From Histomonas meleagridis (lineage: Eukaryota; Parabasalia; Tritrichomonadida; Dientamoebidae), in the NCBI GenBank assembly GCA_020186115.1, contig WSYJ01000025.1, positions 496,001 to 560,000 of the forward strand: 64,000 bases of DNA, written 5' to 3'. Every line of letters begins with the position of its first letter. The first letter of the stretch is position 1. The position numbers and the translations under genes were made by a program. Under the pieces are notes generated by a model that saw nothing but the letters and a program-made list of their open reading frames with translations, was not told the origin of the DNA and did not search any database. Below are positions 19,448-28,745 of the stretch, piece after piece.

Positions 19448-19879
19448 TTAATTTTGTGATACATTTGGATGAGAAGAGATGCGTTTACCATCAGCGAGAC
19501 CAGTGTAGTAACCAGCCCAGTACCAACTGTGAAGAAGGCGAGTGCGATCTGGATCTGACTCGTCTGCTATAGGAGGCGGGTATATTGTTACATTTGATGG
19601 AACTGGAAGTTCATTGGTAGTAACTGCAATTTGTGGTGGAAGTGATGGTTTGGGAGGAATTTGTTTAGGAACTGCATCTGGCTTTTGTGGTTGGCTTGGT
19701 TGATTAGGAATTTGAATATTTTGTTGCTTAGGAGGTTCTGTTGGAATCTGATAAAATTTTGCATTTGGTACTTGCTTGTGAACAGCAAGTGAAGAGGCCG
19801 CCATTTCAAAGGCATCCATTATTGGATTTTTTGACTTGGAAAAATCAAACACGCCATTATTTTTATCAAGCGGATCCAT
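19448..19879 (-). CDS. SMN-like protein (snRNP assembly), no Tudor domain
   Basis: A probable homologue of survival motor neuron protein, the core of the complex that loads Sm proteins on snRNAs. The C-terminus has a YG box, LLHSWYWAGYYTGLADG (YxxG-YxxG-LxxG spacing), the SMN self-association helix. The N-terminus NNGVFDFSKSKNPIMDAFEMA fits the Gemin2-binding helix pattern. Between them is only a Pro/Gln-rich linker of about 85 residues, with no Tudor domain, as in fission yeast Smn1. At 143 aa it is among the smallest possible forms. The start is the ATG at 19879; the frame is open further upstream but without ATG. AACGGTCGAC at 19911-19920 lies about 30 bases before it. Confidence 0.75.
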   Translation of the reverse strand: MDPLDKNNGVFDFSKSKNPIMDAFEMAASSLAVHKQVPNAKFYQIPTEPPKQQNIQIPNQPSQPQKPDAVPKQIPPKPSLPPQIAVTTNELPVPSNVTIYPPPIADESDPDRTRLLHSWYWAGYYTGLADGKRISSHPNVSQN

Positions 19880-19910
19880 TTTGGCTTTGGAAGTAGGGGT
19901 GCCCCAAACA

Positions 19911-19920
19911 AACGGTCGAC
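19911..19920 (-). promoter_or_regulatory. AACGGT element of the SMN-like gene
   Basis: AACGGTCGAC (plus-strand reading) lies 31-41 bases before the ATG of the minus-strand gene. The same core occurs before the Myb, uL13, coiled-coil and other genes here. Confidence 0.4.
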
Positions 19921-19983
19921 ACAATGCAAACAAAAACAACAAAAATCTTTATCAACACATTTGTTTATTATATAAAAACACAT

Positions 19984-21483
19984 TTATGATTGTTCATTCG
20001 GCATTCTATAAGTTTTGAATTGGAAGTAATCTCCTTGAGTTGTGCTATAACTAGACTGATTTCCTTGCATTTGAATATGAGATTGCTGTAAATGATTATC
20101 AATTGGCTTTGGTGGCAAAGCATTTTTGTACGGAATATAATCTTCTTTCATTGCTGACTTTTTCAAATTAAATCTTGGATCATTTGGAACAACATTATTA
20201 CTTCCTTTAAGAGCATCACAAGTTGGAGGTGGCTTAAAGCCAGGAAATCCTGTGTAAGATGCTTGATTAGTTGTAATTTCTGTTTTCGCATCTGTTCTCA
20301 TTAAATCTGAGTGATGTGACATATGGAAATTTCTAATAGCTTCCATGTCGACTTTATTTTGAGAGTTATCGAACTTCTTAAATGTATCATTATAAAGTGT
20401 ATGATTTTCATTAATATAAGGTGAACCAAATGATGCATGTGATTCTTGTAGTCTATTATTTATAGGTGCTACATATTCATATTTACAAGGTTTATATGTA
20501 GCTCTGTTAGTAGTTGTTGGTCTTTCATTGGTGTTAACGTACTCTTGATGCGATACAAAAGCGGTTTTGTCAGCCATCGGCGGCGGTTTAAATTCTGGGT
20601 GGGGCTGGATCGCGTCCTGCATCGTTGTTCTTGTAACGGATGGATACTTATAGCCAGTCGCAAACGAAGACCTACCAAAGTCAACCCTACGCTGGTGAGC
20701 AAGCTTTGGGTCAACGTATGCACTTTGTGGTTTTCTAGTTGCATCACCAGTTGTTGTAGAATAACTTGGTCTGTCTGTACCTATAACAAAGTTAGTACGT
20801 TGCCATTTATTCGTTGTGTTTTGACCAAATTCAATTTGATTTCCAGAAATTGTTGTCACACGATTTCGAATTATATCATTGGGCCTCTTTGAGAAATCAA
20901 CATACGTACTGTGATTTATAGATTCCATTGGAGCTTCTATATTTCCAAAACTCGCTTTTGCTCCTTCGCCCTTGTTAAGTTGTAAATTAACAGTTTGTGC
21001 AGGATTAGATTTGATTGGCTTAAAGTCGGCATGATTTGTTGTTTCCCATTTATCATTTGAGTATGGGTTTTTGATTTCAAAATGCGTTGCTTCCATTTGT
21101 TCTCTGAAACTTTCCCTTTTGGGAGCATGTGATGCTGTTGCCATGTTATTGACGCGCGATTCCATTGGTGAACCATCGCCTAATTTAAATGTTGTTCTCA
21201 TCATTTGGTTTCTTGTATAAGCTGGATTAATATTATTTTGAACATTATATTTATGATAAGCTGAATGAGCTTCCGAAATTTTTTCACTTGAGTCGTTTCC
21301 AACTGTCCAATGGGTTTGTTGAAGAGCTATTGTATCAATTGTTTGTGGAGATACATCTCTAGATTGAGGCTTCATTGTAGAATTATATGTAGTTTCCCAT
21401 TGAGAACCTTTCCGAGAGCCTATTTGAATATGCGACTTTTGTAGCTCAATGTGGTTTCTGGTTGGGAAATCTGGTTTGTACAT
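19984..21483 (-). CDS. Repeat protein resembling axonemal microtubule-associated (SAXO-like) proteins
   Basis: 499 aa, no catalytic domain, basic and rich in Ser/Thr/Asn/Tyr. Loose repeats of about 45-60 residues recur, each with a hydrophobic-x2-[ST]H-x-x-[IFL]G turn followed by W-TT or Y-TT. Examples are LQKSHIQIGSRKGSQWETTY, LQQTHWTVGND, MEATHFEIKNPYSNDKWETT, LQESHASFGSPY and LQQSHIQMQGNQSSYSTTQG. Such short turn-forming repeats are seen in proteins that line or decorate flagellar doublet microtubules (SAXO/STPG-type families). The likely location is the axoneme of the parabasalid flagella. The family match is by pattern only. The ATG is the first in frame. Confidence 0.65.
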   Translation of the reverse strand: MYKPDFPTRNHIELQKSHIQIGSRKGSQWETTYNSTMKPQSRDVSPQTIDTIALQQTHWTVGNDSSEKISEAHSAYHKYNVQNNINPAYTRNQMMRTTFKLGDGSPMESRVNNMATASHAPKRESFREQMEATHFEIKNPYSNDKWETTNHADFKPIKSNPAQTVNLQLNKGEGAKASFGNIEAPMESINHSTYVDFSKRPNDIIRNRVTTISGNQIEFGQNTTNKWQRTNFVIGTDRPSYSTTTGDATRKPQSAYVDPKLAHQRRVDFGRSSFATGYKYPSVTRTTMQDAIQPHPEFKPPPMADKTAFVSHQEYVNTNERPTTTNRATYKPCKYEYVAPINNRLQESHASFGSPYINENHTLYNDTFKKFDNSQNKVDMEAIRNFHMSHHSDLMRTDAKTEITTNQASYTGFPGFKPPPTCDALKGSNNVVPNDPRFNLKKSAMKEDYIPYKNALPPKPIDNHLQQSHIQMQGNQSSYSTTQGDYFQFKTYRMPNEQS

Positions 21484-22076
21484 TCTGTTATGTACCCAAC
21501 TCTTTGTAACGTGTTTTTAACGTACATTTTAACTTTTTACTTCAAAATAAAAAGTGCTTTTAACGATGCGTACTATCAGAAGAATTTTATTCGAACATCC
21601 AAAAACTAATGTACATTAAATTCTCCTTATCGATCATTATGATGTTCAAAATAATTTTTAACGATTCCATTCACAAAATATTCAAAATTGCATTCCCTCT
21701 TATAGATTTTTTTTTTATTTATTACATAATTTTTTTCTTGATTTAAATCCATTGATCTTCTTCATTATTTATATTTTGGCTCACATCCTGATGTCCTACC
21801 TCAGTAGCTCTGCTTCCAATAATCGAAGAAGTCATTTTATCATTTTCTTGGATCTTTCATTGGTATATTTTTGTTACTGCGTTTAACAACAAATATAATA
21901 ATACTGACCATAAGATCACAAAAGCAACAATTGCGCCAATGGAAATTCAACATTTGGTGTTGTAGAAACTTAAGTTTTAACATTGAAATATTCAATTCAG
22001 TTATCAAAAAGTTCGTATTGTGAGATATTTAATCGTTTTTACTGATTACAATAATTATTAAGTCCACACATTTAAT
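21484..22076 (-). pseudogene. Spacer with decayed C-terminal tail of a membrane protein
   Basis: On the minus strand about 21940-21865 reads a hydrophobic helix (GAIVAFVILWSVLLYLLLN), and after a frameshift 21835-21747 reads MTSSIIGSRATEVGHQDVSQ to a stop. This pattern, a membrane helix followed by a short polar tail, is the end of a type I surface protein. The ectodomain is missing. The first 60 bases of the spacer (21484-21545) contain TAACGTG and TAACGTAC and may be the promoter of the gene ending at 19984. Confidence 0.4.
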
Positions 22077-23816
22077 TCACTGTAATTTCTTCAAATTACG
22101 CCACAACTCAACAATTTTATTCTCGATAGCTTTGTCAGACATTGTTGTTCCTCTTTTTATGACTTTTTGGATCTGTTGCACTGGGAAGAATGGATATGAT
22201 TTGTTTTGGAACTGATAAAACATCGACGCCTTTTCGACCATTTGCCTTCTCTTTGAGTAATTGATCAAGTTGTTAATGAAATCGGGCGCCTTCTTCGAGT
22301 CGGCAAATTTTAATTCGGAACTAATGTTTGGTATCGCCGGCTCTTTCTTATCATAACGCGATTTGACTGTTGTTAAGTAGTCATCATATGATTTGACTCC
22401 ATTTCCACATTTTGATGATAATGAGTCAATCATATCGCGTTGTTCTTTTGTAGCCTCTAGGACAAATAAAACTTCTTCACGTGACAACTGATTAAGTATA
22501 GCTGATAATGCTTGGAAATTACATAGGAAATCAAGCGATTGAGCAATTTCTAATACACGTGAAAAAGAACCGTTTCTATCGTTAGAGGTTATAACGGTCT
22601 CCAAAATGATTTTGCTTAATTTCTCGTTGAAGTCAAAGAATTCTGCGAGTGTGGGCGTTTGGATGGTGCACTTCTTGTTCATGAGAGCTTCCATGAACTC
22701 CCGTGAATGAACTGACTTAAATGTTTCATGTGACAATAATGTGATCTGTCGAGCAACTTCAACTGGTTCAGGATCAACAAGTGTAAGAGATGGCTTAAAC
22801 AACACTTGTGGATCACGGATGATTGGTGGCTCAAGATTTACTGATTTTTGTTCTTGCTTCTGACTAAAGGTAAGGTTCTCCATGTCGGTAAGGATGTTGT
22901 TAAGATAATCTTTGGACCCCATTAAGTCTTCGGACTCATCTATGATACGTCTGATAAATGTTGATATCAAATTAAGAGTCTTCTTGCCTATGAAAAGCCC
23001 ATGGAAATTAATCCATCGACTGATAAGATTTATTACGGTCACGCGGATTTCCTTTTGGTTTGGCTTAAGTTGTTCAACAGCAGATGGATCTGAGAAATCA
23101 AGATCAAAAAGTGCAATGAGATGCTCTAAGAAGTGTTGAGAAGAAGTAATTGAATGAAGTGTCAAGAAAAATTGACTGTAATCTTCACTGGTGATGAAAT
23201 CTGGAGGTGATAATGTTAGACATACAACAAGACGTTTGAGAGAGGCTGTAGCAATGTTCTTGAATACACGTGGACCTTCAGTGAACGTAATATTTAGTTC
23301 TGGATTGAGAATTTCTTGGTAAAGATCATGTGGATCTTCACGATATGGAGAAGCAAAGAAGTCTTCTTCAAGTGGTTCCTCAACAAATTGTACAAGAGGA
23401 TCTTTTGGTATGTTCCAAGGGTCTTCACGTGGTAAAAGACCAAGAGATAATAAAATTAATAAATCTGTTTTTTCCCATGGTTGATCAAATAATTGAAATT
23501 TGTGACCAGTTTCTTTGATAATGGTTTCTGCAGTCTTTTTCATGCCAATTGCGTTTAAATGATTAACAATTAATTGAAGAATGGCATGACGGTTAACTGG
23601 TGTTGGAGATGCAGTCATCGCAGTGTGTACAACATTAGCAAAAGAATAACCTCCAGTCCAAGGTAAAGTTCTTTCTCTAAGCTCCAATAAATGTGGATTT
23701 TGTTCAAGAATTCGAGGAAGCCAATGACTTCTTTCATCAGCAAGTTGTTCTTGTGTAAGAGTTGGTGCAATGTTACTTCCAGTGCTACTAGCATCTGAAA
23801 CTGGGAGCGATGACAT
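22077..23816 (-). CDS. RasGEF-domain protein with LisH motif
   Basis: A probable guanine nucleotide exchange factor for Ras-family GTPases. Residues 75-106 (AILQLIVNHLNAIGMKKTAE then TIIKETG) fit a LisH dimerisation motif. A RasGEF-N-like helical region covers about 165-290. The catalytic RasGEF domain covers about 345-575, with PVEVARQITLLSHETFKSVH, FDFNEKLSKIILETVI and ALSAILNQLSREEVLFVLE. The arrangement of LisH, REM and GEF in one compact protein of 579 aa is usual for protist RasGEFs. The ATG is the first in frame, and TGTCATTTAG, an Inr-like motif, lies 8-17 bases upstream with AACCGC behind it. The GTPase partner cannot be named. Confidence 0.88.
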   Translation of the reverse strand: MSSLPVSDASSTGSNIAPTLTQEQLADERSHWLPRILEQNPHLLELRERTLPWTGGYSFANVVHTAMTASPTPVNRHAILQLIVNHLNAIGMKKTAETIIKETGHKFQLFDQPWEKTDLLILLSLGLLPREDPWNIPKDPLVQFVEEPLEEDFFASPYREDPHDLYQEILNPELNITFTEGPRVFKNIATASLKRLVVCLTLSPPDFITSEDYSQFFLTLHSITSSQHFLEHLIALFDLDFSDPSAVEQLKPNQKEIRVTVINLISRWINFHGLFIGKKTLNLISTFIRRIIDESEDLMGSKDYLNNILTDMENLTFSQKQEQKSVNLEPPIIRDPQVLFKPSLTLVDPEPVEVARQITLLSHETFKSVHSREFMEALMNKKCTIQTPTLAEFFDFNEKLSKIILETVITSNDRNGSFSRVLEIAQSLDFLCNFQALSAILNQLSREEVLFVLEATKEQRDMIDSLSSKCGNGVKSYDDYLTTVKSRYDKKEPAIPNISSELKFADSKKAPDFINNLINYSKRRQMVEKASMFYQFQNKSYPFFPVQQIQKVIKRGTTMSDKAIENKIVELWRNLKKLQ

Positions 23817-24007
23817 AATAGGACTAAATGACAGCGGTTATTTAAACGTGTCATTTCGAGGCGCCCCAAATCCATGAGCTTAATTTGGAATTACAAACAC
23901 TGCAGTGATAATCATATTCAAGTATAAAAAACGATATTATGCTTATTGAATCTTTTCCAAAGAGAAAAATGTTTTTTTGTTGATTGTCAATTAGTCATTT
24001 TTATAAA

Positions 24008-27000
24008 TCAGTAGAAAGATTTGGAGAGTTGATTGTTTTTTGCTTTAGATTTCAAAATGAATGTGGCTACCTCAGCAGCAACACCAACAAGCACAACAAT
24101 ACACACTGCAGCAATTCCTGCGATTGCTCGACAAGTCAAAAATGAACCATGTGCGTTAAGCTTCAAATCTGGTTCAAACGTTACACTTTCAGATATTCTT
24201 GAGCTAGGTGACGAAGTTACTTCAGGCGTGTATTTTATATCCATTTGTGATACACTTGCTATTCTCCATTCTCCAGTCTTATTAAGTCTAAATCCATATC
24301 CATTCTTTCTAGTGTATACGTTATACCCATTGCTTATTTTTTCCACGCCGAAAATTCTGTAAGCTCTTTCAAATCCTTCATCAATGACCGATAGACTTTG
24401 CCCATTGAAATTCTCTATCGGCATATCGGTTATTATTTCAAAGTAGCTATCGTTATAGTTTGGATTTTCGAACTTATTAATTTTCCCAAACCAATTCTTT
24501 TTTTGTGCTTGAACATGTAGTCTTTTCTTTGTATCATTCAAGTATGTACCACCAATCATTGTATAATTATTTGAAATTATAGCAACCGATGCATCAGTTT
24601 CATAACCAAATTCATTAATTCTATTATTATTGAAGGAACTTAATACATAATCATTTCCATTGATAGTATTAATTTCAAGTGCAACGTTACCTTCATTAAT
24701 TTTTACGTTTTTAACATTTTTCACTATGCATTCATCTTTTTTACATCCTTCATAAACAGCTACAAAAGTATTAATGTTATTACTTGTGCCATTATCTGTT
24801 ACCATGAAATAAGGTAACGTCTTTCCTGCATCAGAATTGTTGACATGTCTTTGGCCCCAGCCATCTTGATACACAACTTTTTGTTCTTTGATAGCAGGGA
24901 AATATGCAGTAAACGTAAATTGATCTTCTTTTAACCATTTTATGTTCCATTCGTTGTTTGTTATCCCATATTTTTGATCGGACATATCTGCGCCAAGTGA
25001 CGCAATTCCTTCGAAGAATGTCCATTCATCTTTTTTAATAGCAGATGATGAAAGTTGGAAATTTCCAAATGTTTTTGAACTAGTTTCGTTTTCTCGACCT
25101 GATTTCCAATACGCTACTTTAATAGTTGGCATTATAGTACCACGCATCCAAAATGAGATATAAACTTTGTTGTTTTCATATCCTTTAAATCCATTTTTGG
25201 CTGTTTTTCCTCGTGTGTTTCCAATATAAAGTCCACCTTTGCCTTGTTTTATAGTAAATTTAACTCCACGTGTATATTTACCTTCAATTGATTCCCATGA
25301 ATAATTTACTTTACGATCGATGCCCCATAATACATCTGATGGTATTTCATCTTTATCTTTGACTTTTGGTGCTACATCAGGAAATGGTTTTGCTTGGTTT
25401 TTATCAAAAGTTCCATCACTTTTAATTAATGAGATATTAGGATCAGAGACTTCTATAGTTCCAACATTATTCATTAAAAATCTAAATACAAAACGATTTG
25501 GCTTTTGTATAAATGGAATCGAAAAATTTAAATCACCTTTTAATGTATAATTATAATCTACACCATGAAATACATATTGTTGAATATTTCCACCTTTCAC
25601 TCTAAATATATCAACAAGATAACTACTATTGTTATTTTCGATTTGGATAACAGTTCGGTTATATATATCACATTGTGTATATGCTTTAGATGAAGCTTGA
25701 ATAACTTTAACATTTGGAATTGTAACATATAAACTTATGTTACCACCTCTTCCTTCTTGAATTTGATTATTACTATCAATTAATACTGTATTATGCACAT
25801 AAGTATCATATAATTTAGAACCATTAACATGATCTACTAGATAGCCTAAATCACTAAGTAATTCATATCCATCTTTCCAATATACTATGTTAAGTGAATC
25901 CATTTGATGATGGCCCCCATAATCAGATGCATCAAGGACCAAAAGACTTTTTTCACCATATAAACCAGTTCTAATATAAGCTTGTGCCCAATAAGGAAAT
26001 ACTATATCAGGGAAGTTATATTCCATACTTGAATTATAATTAGAATTATCAAAGAAAAACATATTTAATGCCGAAAATGTTTTCCCTCTCATTTTGGATG
26101 CCACATAGGAATCAAATCTCCCAGGAAATCCATACATTACATATTCTGCATGTTCATCTGGAAGTGAAAATGTGAGAGAATTATCAGCAATTGGTGGATA
26201 TAAAAAAGTACTGTATGAAGTCCATATTAAATTTTGCCAACATTGATCATATTTAGTATCTGTTGCTACGTTTAATTGATCATAACGATCAGGTTCTTTA
26301 TAATCTAATGGATCAGAATAATTAGTAAATGCATAACCGAAATCAAAAAGTCCGCTTAGAACTTTATGTCCATACATTGCTGATTGAGACGTACTTCCAT
26401 CTTTTAAGAACCAATCTGAAATAGATGTTAAAAATCCTTTAATCCCGAAATGTATTAATTTAATTGATTTTGTAATAAGGCCAACAATTGCTGCACCTGC
26501 TAAATTCATTACTGATTTGTTATTAATTGATTTATCTCCAATTGCTAAATATGTTGATTCTATTAATACCTTTTCTTTAATTGTTTCAATATCAGCATCA
26601 GAATATACATTTGATGCCATTGTAAGATCAAATGAAGTAGCAATAATTTTAACTTTTTCTCCTTCATCACCATTTGAACTCATTCGATGTGCACCCCAAT
26701 AACCTGAAAACATTGTTGCATTAGGATCCACACCAGGACCAGCAATTTTACGACATTTAGAATCTGGTAATTTCTCAAGATTTAATGCAGCATAATGTGG
26801 ATCACAATCTGCAAATTCATTATATGGATAACCTTCTGCTACAAGATATTTAGGTAAACATTCTGCTAGTTGAAGTAATACTTTGCGCACAGTTGAAGCG
26901 TATTTATCTTCATCTGTAATAACATAAGTATAAGCCAAATCAGTTAATCGAGAAATAATATAAGATATTTTATATCCACGAATAATCATTGATGGTGCAG

Positions 27001-27547
27001 AAGAACATGATACATACTTTAAACATTTTACAGGTCCAACCTTAGTAATATATGCAAAACTTTGGCGTGGATCATACTTGCTAGTAACAACATAATCTTC
27101 TGGATATTCAGTAGATGGAAAAACATGTCCACAAACACCACATTTGAGTTGATTCGGATGTTTTGGATTCCACCTCCAGCTTCCTTTAGCATTCCAGTTT
27201 TTACCTGTTTTAACACAATGTGGACAAAATGTTTGTGCGCCTGGTGTTACAATGGAAATAAAATCATTTATTACTACGTCTGTAAGAAATGAAACAGATG
27301 TATCGGCATTATGAATTATAGTATCTTTTAGTATTTTAGCCCACTGATATTTTTTAATATTTTCTTTAGCACGCTTTATATCATCAAGCTTTATAATCCC
27401 AGATGGAGAACGTTCTATACTTCCAAAATTGTTTGAATATGAGGAAAATTTCAAAAATGGAATATTATCTGAGTAATATTCTTCATCTTCATAATATCTT
27501 TTTTGAATAATTGAGAGAATAGAACAAAGAAAACAAATGACAAACAT
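24008..27547 (-). CDS. Membrane-anchored heparinase II/III-like polysaccharide lyase
   Basis: A probable cell-surface or lysosomal uronic-acid polysaccharide lyase, 1179 aa. It has a signal peptide (1-14) and then an alpha/alpha-toroid region. A zinc-ribbon-like CxxC pair lies early (C108/C111 and C136/C139, in FCPHC and CGVCGHVFP). The heparinase II/III beta-sandwich motif follows at about 540-590: DYGGHHQMDSLNIVYW, ELLSDLGYLVDH and YVHNTVLID. A C-terminal beta-rich region then leads to one membrane helix near 1141-1165 (AIAGIAAVCIVVLVG) and a short cytosolic tail. Many N-x-S/T sites fit extracellular exposure. The family is mainly bacterial, so ancient lateral transfer is plausible but not shown here. 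The substrate may be a glycosaminoglycan or alginate-like polymer; it is not deducible. Confidence 0.82.
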   Translation of the reverse strand: MFVICFLCSILSIIQKRYYEDEEYYSDNIPFLKFSSYSNNFGSIERSPSGIIKLDDIKRAKENIKKYQWAKILKDTIIHNADTSVSFLTDVVINDFISIVTPGAQTFCPHCVKTGKNWNAKGSWRWNPKHPNQLKCGVCGHVFPSTEYPEDYVVTSKYDPRQSFAYITKVGPVKCLKYVSCSSAPSMIIRGYKISYIISRLTDLAYTYVITDEDKYASTVRKVLLQLAECLPKYLVAEGYPYNEFADCDPHYAALNLEKLPDSKCRKIAGPGVDPNATMFSGYWGAHRMSSNGDEGEKVKIIATSFDLTMASNVYSDADIETIKEKVLIESTYLAIGDKSINNKSVMNLAGAAIVGLITKSIKLIHFGIKGFLTSISDWFLKDGSTSQSAMYGHKVLSGLFDFGYAFTNYSDPLDYKEPDRYDQLNVATDTKYDQCWQNLIWTSYSTFLYPPIADNSLTFSLPDEHAEYVMYGFPGRFDSYVASKMRGKTFSALNMFFFDNSNYNSSMEYNFPDIVFPYWAQAYIRTGLYGEKSLLVLDASDYGGHHQMDSLNIVYWKDGYELLSDLGYLVDHVNGSKLYDTYVHNTVLIDSNNQIQEGRGGNISLYVTIPNVKVIQASSKAYTQCDIYNRTVIQIENNNSSYLVDIFRVKGGNIQQYVFHGVDYNYTLKGDLNFSIPFIQKPNRFVFRFLMNNVGTIEVSDPNISLIKSDGTFDKNQAKPFPDVAPKVKDKDEIPSDVLWGIDRKVNYSWESIEGKYTRGVKFTIKQGKGGLYIGNTRGKTAKNGFKGYENNKVYISFWMRGTIMPTIKVAYWKSGRENETSSKTFGNFQLSSSAIKKDEWTFFEGIASLGADMSDQKYGITNNEWNIKWLKEDQFTFTAYFPAIKEQKVVYQDGWGQRHVNNSDAGKTLPYFMVTDNGTSNNINTFVAVYEGCKKDECIVKNVKNVKINEGNVALEINTINGNDYVLSSFNNNRINEFGYETDASVAIISNNYTMIGGTYLNDTKKRLHVQAQKKNWFGKINKFENPNYNDSYFEIITDMPIENFNGQSLSVIDEGFERAYRIFGVEKISNGYNVYTRKNGYGFRLNKTGEWRIASVSQMDIKYTPEVTSSPSSRISESVTFEPDLKLNAHGSFLTCRAIAGIAAVCIVVLVGVAAEVATFILKSKAKNNQLSKSFY

Positions 27548-28088
27548 TTTTGTGACTTAATTTAAATATCACAAAATGGTGTTTTTTCAGGTAAAAACTG
27601 ATTCAAGTTTAAACTTTTCACAGAATTTTTCTGTAGGAATAGCATCGTTTTTCACATAAAAATTGAACAGAAATGAAGCATAATTGCACTAGTTTCATCC
27701 CAAAATGGTTTGTTGGGACAAGTTTTATTTGTAGGATCGTTCAAAAATCTTACTCTGATATTTCTGTCCATTAAGGATTACAGTAATATCATAAAACAAT
27801 TTTCATATGTAAATATGAGCTCAACTGATTAAATGTTTGAAAAAAAATTTCGATTTTAAAATCACCTAGAATAATGGTATATTTGTATTATATTAAACGA
27901 AGTAAAGAAAAATATCATTTGCAAATGATACTGACAAAAATATACAGGGCACCCTTATTTACATCACTATTTGACTGACAATGTCAAAAAATTGACAGAA
28001 TAAATTTTAGGTAAAAGAAAATGGGGTTTAATTAAATGCAAAAATTTGAAAAATGGTTGAAAAGTAGTTAAGTTTGGTGAAAATCCCA
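27548..28088. other. AT-rich spacer
   Basis: Nothing recognisable. The sequence TCACAAAAATG directly at the lyase start may be its Inr. Confidence 0.3.
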
Positions 28089-28745
28089 TTATTTACTCAT
28101 TAATTGAAGAACTGCGTTGTTGGTATTATAATTTGTATCACGAAGTGCTTCTTCAACAGCTGCTTGGTTTGCATTTGGCCAGACATCCATAACTTCTTTG
28201 ATCTTTTTCTCGAAATCAGCTGGATCTTTTCTTTGTTTCTTTGTAGCAAATTTGAATCCAGATTGTTTCTTGTTATCTGATTTGCTTGAAGAGGTTTTCT
28301 TGTTAGAGACTGGAGGAGCTGGTGCAGGTTTTGCAGGTGTTTGAACTGCTGCTGGATTTGATGGAATTGGTTTTGCAGCAGGAATTGTAGTTTTTTGGGT
28401 TTGGGTTGGCGCAGGAGCGGTATACGTAGGAGCAGTATAAGTTGATGAGTTGTAAGAACCAGAACTTATTGATCGATAGCTCATCAATCCACTGCCAGTT
28501 CCAGCTGAAACAGAGACTCTAACCTTAGCAATTCCATCAGCATTAGAAAGTGTTGGTATCTTGTTAAGAGCAACAAGTTCTTGTTGTGTAATGTTTTCAC
28601 CACCAGCAACAAATATCAAATCTCTTCCACGAAAATCTTTTTTAATTTGCTGAACTGCATCACCGAAGGTTTCTTCTCCTGTGAATTCAAGGAAATACAT
28701 CTTATCAAGAACATCGAATTGGATCCAGATTGTTTTGTCTGACAT
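28089..28745 (-). CDS. Ubiquitin-like/UBA domain protein
   Basis: A probable ubiquitin-pathway adaptor, 218 aa. Residues 3-85 have a ubiquitin-like/UBX-type beta-grasp pattern (TIWIQFDVLDKMYFLEF, then ETFGDAVQQIKKDFRGRDLI). The middle (90-165) is a Ser/Thr/Pro/Ala linker. The last 40 residues (KIKEVMDVWPNANQAAVEEA, then TNNAVLQLM) form a UBA/CUE-type three-helix domain. The likely role is shuttling or docking of ubiquitylated proteins. Two AAAAAGTG boxes lie on the coding strand, one ending about 10 bases before the ATG. There is no ACCGTT element. Confidence 0.8.
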   Translation of the reverse strand: MSDKTIWIQFDVLDKMYFLEFTGEETFGDAVQQIKKDFRGRDLIFVAGGENITQQELVALNKIPTLSNADGIAKVRVSVSAGTGSGLMSYRSISSGSYNSSTYTAPTYTAPAPTQTQKTTIPAAKPIPSNPAAVQTPAKPAPAPPVSNKKTSSSKSDNKKQSGFKFATKKQRKDPADFEKKIKEVMDVWPNANQAAVEEALRDTNYNTNNAVLQLMSK

